From contig CAKZOQ010000531.1 of assembly GCA_937136445.1 (NCBI GenBank), positions 1-6,235 on the forward strand: DNA of 6,235 bases, in the 5' to 3' direction. Position 1 is the first letter of the stretch. The number at the start of each line of letters is the position of its first letter. Shown here in pieces: positions 1 to 6,164 of the stretch. The position numbers and the translations under genes are program-made. The stretch is from an uncultured Gemmatimonadota bacterium (lineage in GTDB: Bacteria > Gemmatimonadota > Gemmatimonadetes > Longimicrobiales > Gaopeijiaceae). Below the pieces are notes generated by a model. It made no database searches, was not told the origin of the DNA, and saw only the letters and a program-made list of their open reading frames with translations.

Positions 1-106
1 GCGTTCTCCAGAGCCTGGCCGGAGCGACGCCGGCGATCCTTCCACGACTCGGCCTCCCCCTGGCCGGGGCGCTCTGGGTCCCTCTGTCGTGGGCTGCCGT
101 AGCGCT
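1..106. other. Unassigned sequence downstream of the operon
   Basis: No gene can be assigned here. Two weak possibilities compete. On the plus strand, an open frame from base 3 to the TAG at 231-233 starts with a hydrophobic stretch (for example LGLPLAGALWVPLSWAAVAL), which could be the end of a converging membrane-protein gene. It would overlap the amidohydrolase by 79 nt, its overlapping part looks like an antisense artefact, and its third positions are less GC-rich than the neighbours. On the minus strand, a GTG at 45 is preceded 7 nt upstream by GGGGGAGG (53-60) and could start a next gene, but only 15 codons are visible. Confidence 0.3.
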
Positions 107-154
107 GGCTCGGAAGGTGCCCTGGGGCGGGAATCCCCCCTGTCTACCCGAGCC
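107..154 (-). terminator. Compound stem-loop directly after the amidohydrolase stop
   Basis: GGCTCGG (154 to 148 on the minus strand) begins at the base right after the TGA stop and pairs perfectly with CCGAGCC (113 to 107). Between the arms is a second GC-rich dyad around plus-strand GGGCGGGAATCCCCCC (125-140). Position at the operon end suggests a terminator or a 3' end protecting the mRNA. No T-tract follows, and the outer loop is long (34 nt), so the call is tentative. Confidence 0.35.
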
Positions 155-1645
155 TCACCACTCCTCCAGCTCCTCCGGCCCGTGCGGGCCCAGCTCCCCG
201 ACGACGGAGCTGAGGAGCTCCTCGGGGTCGTAGACCTCCCCGTTCTTCATCACGAGGCGGACGTCCCGCGTGGCCCGGATGTCCTCCAGCGGGTTGCCGT
301 CGACGATGACCAGGTCGGCGAACTTCCCGACCTCCACCGTGCCGAGCTCGTCCTGGACCCCGAGGGCGCGGGACGCATTGACCGTGGCGAACCTCAGGGC
401 GTCCGCCGGGGGGATGCCGGCCAGGACGAAGGCGTGGAGCTCACGATGCACGCTGAAGCCGGAGAAGTACTCGCCCCAGGACGGGTGGTCCGTGCCCAGC
501 GTGATGAGGTCGCCGCCCCCCTGGTCGTAGAACTCCTTGATGAGGTCCCGCTTCACCCAGTAGATGCGTTCGAAGCTGTCGTTGACGTCGCGGGGGAGGC
601 GGCCCTCGACGAGCTCGCGAGCGTAGGGCGTCAGGTACTGCATCTCGTCGTGGAAGTAGTCGAAGACCTGCGGCTCCCGCTCCCCGTAGTAGCCGTAGGC
701 GGTGAGCGTCGCGTCGTAGTTGACCCCCTCGTCCAGGTAGAGCTGGATGACCTCCTGGAACTCGGGCATGTCCGGCGTCATCCCCACGAACGAAGCGTAC
801 GCCGAGCTGTCGGCCGGCATGGCGTCCCCACCCATGAAGTGCTCGATCCGGTCGATGCCCATGCGGATGGCGTCGGCGGGGTTCACGGAGCCCCGGTAGC
901 CGGAACCCAGGTGGCCCGTCACCGAGAGCCCGTGGGCGTGGGCCTGCTCGATGAGGGCCTCGAGGTGCGGGGCGGTGATGGTCTTGGCCTTGAAGCCCCG
1001 CGCGCCCTTCTCCACCCATTCGTCCACCTGCGCCCGGATCTCGTCGGGGGTGATCTCCGGGTCCCACCCGGGCCGCGCCGATCCGAAGTACGGACCGGAG
1101 TTGAAGAGCCGTGGACCCGGCTGCTCGCCGGCCTCGATGCGGAGCCGGAGGTCCCGCATCCGCTCGGGCTGGACCTCGCCGGCGGGGAAGGTGGAGGTGA
1201 CGCCGTTGGCCAGGAAGAGGACCGGGTTCACCTCTGTTTCGTCCACCCGGCCCTCGCCCCGCAGGTCCACGGCGTGGTGGGCGTGGAGGTCGAAGAAGCC
1301 CGGGAGGATGGTCTGGTCTGCGGTGACCTCCACGCTGCGGGCGCCGTTGGCCAGGGCCTCCTCGGCGGCCTCCCCGTCGATGGCCCGGATGCGACCATCC
1401 GCCACCACGATGCCCGGGTTGGCGACAAGCTCGTCCCCCGTGCCGTCGAACAGGCTCCCGCCCTGGACGACGAGCACCTCCTCGGTGCTGGAGGATTCAG
1501 AGGTGTCCGGCGGGTCTTCGGCGCCGCCGCACGCGCCCAGGCCCAGGGTCGCGGCGAGCAGTACGACAGCGGTCCGGAGCCAGCCCTTCGCAGGTCTGGC
1601 ACGCGCGCCGATGGAGTCCGATGGAAGGGCGCGGATCGAGGACAC
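155..1645 (-). CDS. Lipoprotein metal-dependent amidohydrolase (imidazolonepropionase/prolidase-like)
   Basis: This 496-residue enzyme belongs to the amidohydrolase superfamily (COG1228-like), a TIM barrel with a two-part beta-sandwich. Residues 22-38 form a hydrophobic signal ending in a canonical LGAC lipobox with Cys39 as the lipid anchor. An acidic/Ser-rich linker (40-56) precedes the N-terminal sandwich strands (VLVVQGGSLFDGTG). Expected metal ligands are all present: HxH in FFDLHAHHAVD (His121, His123), a candidate carboxylated lysine in GARGFKAKT (Lys219, or Lys221), His245 (VTGHLGS), His269 (GIDRIEH) and Asp386 (LGTDHPSWG). The closing sandwich is GKFADLVIVDGNPLEDI to MKNGEVYD (440-473), followed by an acidic tail ending EELEEW. 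Characterised relatives cleave dipeptides such as Xaa-Pro, N-acyl amino acids or cyclic amides; the substrate here is not determinable. The GTG start is supported by AGGAGG 5 nt upstream and lies 1 nt past the SusD stop. It probably acts at the outer membrane or in the periplasm. Confidence 0.93.
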   Translation of the reverse strand: MSSIRALPSDSIGARARPAKGWLRTAVVLLAATLGLGACGGAEDPPDTSESSSTEEVLVVQGGSLFDGTGDELVANPGIVVADGRIRAIDGEAAEEALANGARSVEVTADQTILPGFFDLHAHHAVDLRGEGRVDETEVNPVLFLANGVTSTFPAGEVQPERMRDLRLRIEAGEQPGPRLFNSGPYFGSARPGWDPEITPDEIRAQVDEWVEKGARGFKAKTITAPHLEALIEQAHAHGLSVTGHLGSGYRGSVNPADAIRMGIDRIEHFMGGDAMPADSSAYASFVGMTPDMPEFQEVIQLYLDEGVNYDATLTAYGYYGEREPQVFDYFHDEMQYLTPYARELVEGRLPRDVNDSFERIYWVKRDLIKEFYDQGGGDLITLGTDHPSWGEYFSGFSVHRELHAFVLAGIPPADALRFATVNASRALGVQDELGTVEVGKFADLVIVDGNPLEDIRATRDVRLVMKNGEVYDPEELLSSVVGELGPHGPEELEEW

Positions 1646-1646
1646 G

Positions 1647-2921
1647 TCAGCCTCCTACGTTGGGGTTGTTGAACCGCTCGACGTTGGGCAGGGGAATGCA
1701 CGAATAGGGCTGGAAGAGCTGGCCCTTGTTGTTCTCCCCGCTGGGGAAGGGGATGTCGTGGCGGATCATGTCGCTGTGGCGCTGGCCCTCCAGGAAGAAT
1801 TCGCGTCGGCGCTCCTCCAGGACCGTGGCCAGCATGTCGTCGATCTCCGCCAGCTCCAGCGGCGGCAGGTCGTGGAGGGCCCGGACCCGGTTCATGGCGT
1901 CCACGGCCTCCTGCCCGCCCCGGGCCTCCGCCAGAATGAGCTGGGCCTCCCGCCAGGAGGCGATGGCGATGGGGTCGCTCCGCGAGGTGTACTTGAGCTG
2001 GTCCCACTGAGGCGTGGTGCCGTCCTGGCCGAAGCGGCCGGTGTCCTCCACCCGCACCCGGGGATCCGGCTCTCCCTCGACCTGGAGGCCCCGCCACCCC
2101 TCCCCGACCGACAGGTAGTCGGTGTCCGTGCGGTTGAAGGTGCTGTTCTCCCGGCGGATGGACGCCGTCGAGTACCCGGCGTTCCGCACGAAGCCCTCCG
2201 GCACCTGCTCGGCGTCGGAGGCGGCACCGCTGGCGTTCCCCAGGTTGAGCCGGGCCCGGGCGCGACCGACGAGGGCCATGTTCCGGATCTCGTCCGCCCC
2301 GCCCGACGCCAGCTCGATGGCGGTCGAAAAGCGGTCCTCGGCCGCGGTGAGGGTCTGCTCCCGGGTCATGAGGGGGCCGTTGTCCACCGCGATCTCGCAG
2401 TAGTTCTGGCCCAGGTGCAGGTAGGCGTAGGCGGCGTAGGCGTTCAGGGTGGCGAGTTGCGAGGCGCGGTCGGGCACGGAGGCTTCGTCGAACTCCTCGA
2501 TCCTACGTGCGGCGTCTTCCGCCATGAACCGCGCGCGTTGCATGGGCGTGTAGTAGCCGTAGAGCGCCACGTCCCGGCCCGCCGGGCACTCGCCGGCCGA
2601 CTCGAGCATGAAGGGCTCCTCCCGCCGACCCCAGGCGTTGGAGGCCAGGAAGAAGTTGGACGAGACGAACTCGCCGGTGAGGAAGGCGTGGGTGGGCACC
2701 ACCTGGTTGAAGGCGCATTCGAACTCCCCGAGGGCTCCGGCCACCAGCGTGCCGGCGAGGGCGGGGTTGGCCAGATCGTCTTCCTGGACCCGGCCGGGGA
2801 TCTCCACCTCCAGGAGGGAGTCGCAGGCGCCCGTCCCCAGGACGAGGAGGGCGGTGAGCGCGCCCAGCCCCATGGCCCGGACCCGCTCGATCATCGTCGT
2901 ACGGCGTGTGTCGTTCAGCAT
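1647..2921 (-). CDS. SusD/RagB-family substrate-binding outer-membrane lipoprotein
   Basis: This 424-residue protein is the presumed surface lid and ligand-binding partner of the SusC-like transporter. A basic N-terminus and hydrophobic segment (about 13-32) lead to a lipobox-like TGAC with Cys33 as the likely lipidated residue; Thr and Gly at -3 and -2 make it weaker than consensus. The mature start CDSLLEVEIPGRVQEDDL is typical of the family. Helical, TPR-like segments lie around 150-240 (ATLNAYAAYAYLHLGQNYCE; NMALVGRARARLNLG). The C-terminal SusD_RagB part has SWREAQLILAEA (322-333) and the signature ERRREFFLEGQRHSDMIRH (370-388). It ends IPLPNVERFNNPNVGG, resembling the usual IP..E...NPN terminus, so the protein is complete, although somewhat short for the family. 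Mature cysteines are 69, 112, 175 and 408. The ATG at 2921 is preferred over Met10 because GAGGAG sits 7 nt upstream. It lies 15 nt from the transporter stop, so it belongs to the same operon. Confidence 0.93.
   Translation of the reverse strand: MLNDTRRTTMIERVRAMGLGALTALLVLGTGACDSLLEVEIPGRVQEDDLANPALAGTLVAGALGEFECAFNQVVPTHAFLTGEFVSSNFFLASNAWGRREEPFMLESAGECPAGRDVALYGYYTPMQRARFMAEDAARRIEEFDEASVPDRASQLATLNAYAAYAYLHLGQNYCEIAVDNGPLMTREQTLTAAEDRFSTAIELASGGADEIRNMALVGRARARLNLGNASGAASDAEQVPEGFVRNAGYSTASIRRENSTFNRTDTDYLSVGEGWRGLQVEGEPDPRVRVEDTGRFGQDGTTPQWDQLKYTSRSDPIAIASWREAQLILAEARGGQEAVDAMNRVRALHDLPPLELAEIDDMLATVLEERRREFFLEGQRHSDMIRHDIPFPSGENNKGQLFQPYSCIPLPNVERFNNPNVGG
1651..1656 (-). promoter_or_regulatory. 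Ribosome binding site of the amidohydrolase, embedded in the SusD-like gene
   Basis: AGGAGG on the minus strand overlaps the last codons of the SusD-like gene (GTA GGA GGC, Val-Gly-Gly) and lies 5 nt before the GTG at 1645. It fixes the amidohydrolase start at an unusual GTG. It also implies that translation of the enzyme is coupled to termination on the SusD-like gene, whose TGA is 1 nt upstream of the GTG. Confidence 0.85.
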
Positions 2922-2928
2922 GATCGCT

Positions 2929-2934
2929 CTCCTC
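2929..2934 (-). promoter_or_regulatory. Ribosome binding site of the SusD-like gene
   Basis: GAGGAG on the minus strand lies 7 nt before the ATG at 2921, within the 15-nt gap after the transporter's TGA stop. It decides the start in favour of Met1 rather than the in-frame Met10, which has no such site upstream. Its position right after the transporter stop suggests translation is passed on from the upstream gene. Confidence 0.85.
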
Positions 2935-2936
2935 GC

Positions 2937-5900
2937 TCAGAAGGTCAGGCGGATGGTCAGGACGGCGCTCGCCAGCGGCGGCAGGACGGTCTGGTAGTCC
3001 GCCTCCACCGACTGGGTGCTCCGGATCTCGGGGTCCCAGGTCCACTGTCCCCCGAGCCCGTCCCGCGCTTCCACACGGCCGTCGCGGTAGGTGCCGAAGC
3101 CGTGCTCCTTGGTCCAGATCATGGCGAGGTTGCGGGCCGCGAAGCTCAACGACCCCTGGCTGGCTCCGAGGTGGGCCACCCAGGCCTCGGGCAGCCGGTA
3201 GCTGGCGCCGAGCTCGCGGAGCCGGACGAAGCCCGCGCGGTAGATCCCCATGACGTTGTTCTCGAACTGGCGGGTCGCCTGGACCTCGGGGATGCACTGA
3301 CAGAGCCGCTCCTGCGTGATGTTGATGTTGTGGGCGGCCCGCATCTCGGAGTTGAAGCCCAGGTGACCTCCGTTCCCCTCCACCCGGGCGTAGAGCCGGA
3401 GGTTCTCGAAGAGGGTGACGGTGTTGCTGATGCCGATCTGCCAGGTGGGATTCCCCTCCCCCCCGAAGAGACGGGGGGCCTCCCCGCACGGGACCGGGCT
3501 TCCCCCGGGGCTCCGGCCCAGCGGACCGGTGCCTCCGTCACACAGCGCCTGCGTCACGTTCCCCTCGGCGTCGATCTCGGCGGAGAGGAGCTGCCGGAAG
3601 AAGTAGGCGCCGATGGAGTAGCCCACGACGTTCTCCTGCTGCGTGCCGGCCTGCACGAAGCTCAGGCCCTCACCCAGGTCGTCGATGGTGTTCTGGTTGT
3701 TGGAGAGCTGGAGGCCCAGGTCCCAGGCGACGGTGGAGCCGTCGAGAATCCGGGCGTCCACGGCGAGCTCGTTCCCGGAGCCCGTCACCCGTCCGATGTT
3801 CACGATCTGGGACCCGGAGAAGCCGGTGGAGGGGGAGAGCGGCCGCTCGACGATGGCGTCGTCCACCCACCGGTGGTATCGGGTGAACTCCACGCCCAGG
3901 CGGTCGTCCAGAAGGCTCAGGTCGAACCCGTACTCCAGCTCGCTGCTCCGCTCCGGCTTCAGCTCCGGATTCCCGAAGGACGACGGGACCAGAGCGGGCT
4001 CGTCCTGATAGCCGATCTCCGGGTCGTAGAGCCGCGGGGCGTCGAAGGTCCCGGGCTGCTGTCCGGCAGCGCCCCAGGCCGCCCGGAGTCGGAGCTGATC
4101 CACCCAGTCCACGTTCCAGAACGGCTCCTCGTGGATCACCCAGGTGGCGCTGGCCTTGGGGTAGATGGCCGCGTCGAAGTCGGCGCCGAAGGCGCTGTTG
4201 TCGTCCCCGCGGACGGCCGCGGTGACGAACACCCGGTCCTTCCAGCTCACCTGCTCCTGGATGTAGACGCCGACGGTGGCGCTCTCCACGAAGTTCTCCG
4301 TCCCGTCCCGCTCGGCCCCGCCGCTCACGGTGGTGATGGGGATGGCGGGGAAGACGTTGCCCTCGGCGGAGATCCCCGAGGTCTCCTGCTTCGTGTACTG
4401 GAGGCCGGCCGACGTCGTGAAGGTGAAGTCGTCGGACGGCTCATAGAACGCGGAGCCGGAGTAGTCCAGGGTGAGCTGCCGGTGGTCGAACCGCTCGACT
4501 TCGCGCTCGCCCAGGGCGGTGGCCCCCCAGAAATGGGAGGTGCCCTCCGGCTGGCGCGGCCAGAGCACCGAGTTCTCTTCCTTGTTGAGGTCCATCCCCA
4601 GCGTGAACCGGTGGCTGAACCACTCGAAGGGGTTGTGCTGCGCCTCCAGGCTCAGGAGGGTGCGGTCGTTCTCGCCCATGGTCTCGACCTTGGACCACTC
4701 CTCCGGGGGCGCCGACAGGAAGCCGCGCCGCGGCTGGTCCAGCGTCGTGGGGAAGCTCCAGATGATGTTGCTGAAGGGCTCCGCCCCGAATCCGCCCGTG
4801 TTCTGGGCGAGTCGGGTGTCGGTCTGCATGTAGGCGGTGGTGGTGCGGAGGGAGAGGGTCTCGGAGAGGACGAGCTCCAGGTTGGCCCGGAGGTTCAGCC
4901 GTTCGCTGAAGTCGTAGCCGAACACCCCCTCGTCCTTCCCCCAGGAGCCGGAGGTGTAGTAGCGGACCGCGTCGGTCCCGCCGCTGATGCTCAGGTCGTA
5001 GCCCTGCTGGAGCCCGTTCTCGAAGATGGGACCCAGGCCGTTGATCCGTTCCTGCTCGAGGATGTTGAAGCCCTCGAGCTCACCGGTGGTGGGGTTCTCC
5101 CGCCATCGGGTCGCCGTCCGGCCCTCCGGGTTCGCCATCCAGTTCGTGCCCGTCCGGATGGTGGCGTCGAAGCGGGCCTCCCCCTGGGAGCCGCGCTTGG
5201 TGATGATCTGGATGACGCCGTTGGAGGCCTCCGTCCCGTAGAGCGTCGCGGCCGAAGGACCCTTGATGATCTCGATGCTCTGGATGTCCTGGGGGTTCAG
5301 GTCGTTGAGACGGCTGATGCGTGCGCCGCCCCGGGTGTTCGGCCCTCGCCGGGGGTCGCTGTCCATCCGGATGCCGTCGATATAGACCAACGGCCCGTTC
5401 CGCAGGGACATGCTGGAGAGCCCCCGGATCCGGATGGGGGACCCGGTCCCGACCTGTCCGGCGGAGGGGAGCTGGATCATGCCGGTGCTCCGCTGGCTCA
5501 GGAGCTGCTGGACGTTCTGGATGGGCGCCGTCGAGAGCACGTCGTCGGCGTTGATGCTCTCCACCACGTTCCCGATGGCCCGTCGCTGCGTGCCGCCGGC
5601 CGTGCCCGTCACCACGATCTCGTCCAGCGCCAGGGCCCGCTCCACCAGCCGGAAGTTCAGCTCCGCCGTCTCACCCTCGGCCACCTGGACCTGCTGGGTG
5701 GAGACCTCGTATCCGATGCGCTCGGCCCGGATCTCGTGGCTCCCCACCGGCACCTCCGGCATGAGGTAGCGCCCGTTGGGCTGGGAGATGGTGCCGAGCC
5801 CCAAGGCGGGGATGTTGACCTGGACCCCCGGCAGGGCGGCGCCGGTCCTGGCGTCGGTGATCCGGCCGGTGAGCGTGCCCTGGAGGCGCCGGGCGGGGAG

Positions 5901-6077
5901 GCTGGCGATGGCCGGGGTCTCCAGGAGGTGCTCCGGGCCCTGCAGGGTGCGGGCCGGGATGGCGAGATCCTGGGCGGTGGTGGTCGGGGTGGGGCCCAGG
6001 GTTGGCGCGGAGGATTCCTGGGCCGCGACCGGGCCCATGCCCAGGGCCGTGACGAGCAACACGTGGATGGTCTTCAT
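2937..6077 (-). CDS. SusC/RagA-family TonB-dependent outer-membrane transporter
   Basis: This 1046-residue protein is a TonB-dependent outer-membrane importer that would form a complex with the SusD-like lipoprotein encoded next. A signal peptide (1-19, VAA before Q20) is followed by a Pro/Thr-rich stretch (20-67). Next comes a carboxypeptidase-regulatory-like domain (about 68-147, GTLTGRITDARTG to LNFRL), then a TonB-box-like LDEIVVTG (151-158). The plug spans about 165-296, with RIRG (216-219), VYIDGIRMDS (231-240), IEIIKGPSAATLYG (268-281) and ASNGVIQIITKRG (284-296). The remainder is beta-barrel, ending in the outer-membrane terminal pattern LTIRLTF with a C-terminal Phe. Length is normal for the family. 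There is no STN domain, so sigma/anti-sigma signalling is unlikely. Only four cysteines occur, at 846, 864, 926 and 928. The ATG is chosen because it begins the signal peptide directly, although only CCGGCAGAACCCC precedes it and no Shine-Dalgarno is seen. The family call is firm; the substrate is unknown. Confidence 0.95.
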   Translation of the reverse strand: MKTIHVLLVTALGMGPVAAQESSAPTLGPTPTTTAQDLAIPARTLQGPEHLLETPAIASLPARRLQGTLTGRITDARTGAALPGVQVNIPALGLGTISQPNGRYLMPEVPVGSHEIRAERIGYEVSTQQVQVAEGETAELNFRLVERALALDEIVVTGTAGGTQRRAIGNVVESINADDVLSTAPIQNVQQLLSQRSTGMIQLPSAGQVGTGSPIRIRGLSSMSLRNGPLVYIDGIRMDSDPRRGPNTRGGARISRLNDLNPQDIQSIEIIKGPSAATLYGTEASNGVIQIITKRGSQGEARFDATIRTGTNWMANPEGRTATRWRENPTTGELEGFNILEQERINGLGPIFENGLQQGYDLSISGGTDAVRYYTSGSWGKDEGVFGYDFSERLNLRANLELVLSETLSLRTTTAYMQTDTRLAQNTGGFGAEPFSNIIWSFPTTLDQPRRGFLSAPPEEWSKVETMGENDRTLLSLEAQHNPFEWFSHRFTLGMDLNKEENSVLWPRQPEGTSHFWGATALGEREVERFDHRQLTLDYSGSAFYEPSDDFTFTTSAGLQYTKQETSGISAEGNVFPAIPITTVSGGAERDGTENFVESATVGVYIQEQVSWKDRVFVTAAVRGDDNSAFGADFDAAIYPKASATWVIHEEPFWNVDWVDQLRLRAAWGAAGQQPGTFDAPRLYDPEIGYQDEPALVPSSFGNPELKPERSSELEYGFDLSLLDDRLGVEFTRYHRWVDDAIVERPLSPSTGFSGSQIVNIGRVTGSGNELAVDARILDGSTVAWDLGLQLSNNQNTIDDLGEGLSFVQAGTQQENVVGYSIGAYFFRQLLSAEIDAEGNVTQALCDGGTGPLGRSPGGSPVPCGEAPRLFGGEGNPTWQIGISNTVTLFENLRLYARVEGNGGHLGFNSEMRAAHNINITQERLCQCIPEVQATRQFENNVMGIYRAGFVRLRELGASYRLPEAWVAHLGASQGSLSFAARNLAMIWTKEHGFGTYRDGRVEARDGLGGQWTWDPEIRSTQSVEADYQTVLPPLASAVLTIRLTF

Positions 6078-6164
6078 GGGGTTCTGCCGGTCAGGGAGAC
6101 GGATCGAGAGCTGGTGGTCGGGGGAGGGGACATCGGTGCGGGAGCCCGGAGAGGGGCTCCCTGG
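6078..6164 (-). other. Leader region of the SusCD-amidohydrolase operon
   Basis: This 87-nt gap holds the 8-bp hairpin and then about 62 nt of C-rich sequence before the transporter ATG. No convincing -35/-10 pair, Bacteroidota-type TAnnTTTG element or Shine-Dalgarno is seen. A 19-codon ATG frame (6133 to 6074) ends with a TGA that overlaps the transporter ATG as ATGA, but it has no ribosome site of its own. The promoter may be of a type not recognisable here, or transcription may read through from the upstream gene. Confidence 0.5.
6140..6161 (-). terminator. Perfect 8-bp hairpin between upstream gene end and the transporter
   Basis: GGGAGCCC, a 6-nt loop (CTCTCC on the minus strand) and GGGCTCCC form a fully paired, GC-rich stem-loop. 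It begins 3 nt after the TAG of the putative upstream gene and ends 62 nt before the transporter ATG. No T-tract follows on either strand, so classic intrinsic termination is not supported. It could be a GC-rich terminator, an attenuator or mRNA-stability hairpin, or a dyad operator. The hairpin itself is certain; its role is inferred. Confidence 0.45.

Noticed and set aside
441..1067. A 208-codon minus-strand frame inside the amidohydrolase
   Set aside because: It is a shifted reading of the same strand. The true frame carries the His, Lys and Asp ligands without interruption.
89..1672. A 527-codon open frame on the plus strand opposite the amidohydrolase
   Set aside because: It lies antisense to a gene with clear catalytic motifs. 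Its product is rich in Val, Asp, Arg and Gly without domain features, as expected for the opposite strand of GC-rich coding DNA.
1228..2097. A 289-codon minus-strand frame across the SusD-amidohydrolase junction
   Set aside because: It is out of frame with two well-supported genes, and its composition is low-complexity Pro/Arg/Ala/Gly. It does not indicate a frameshift or fusion, since both genes are intact.
2608..2997. Several 60-130 codon plus-strand frames opposite the SusD-like and SusC-like genes
   Set aside because: They are antisense, Ser/Arg-rich and lack ribosome sites; they fit chance openness in GC-rich DNA.
2503..3489. A 328-codon minus-strand frame spanning the transporter-SusD junction
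   Set aside because: It overlaps both real genes out of frame and translates to Arg/Pro/Gly-rich sequence with no signal or domain.
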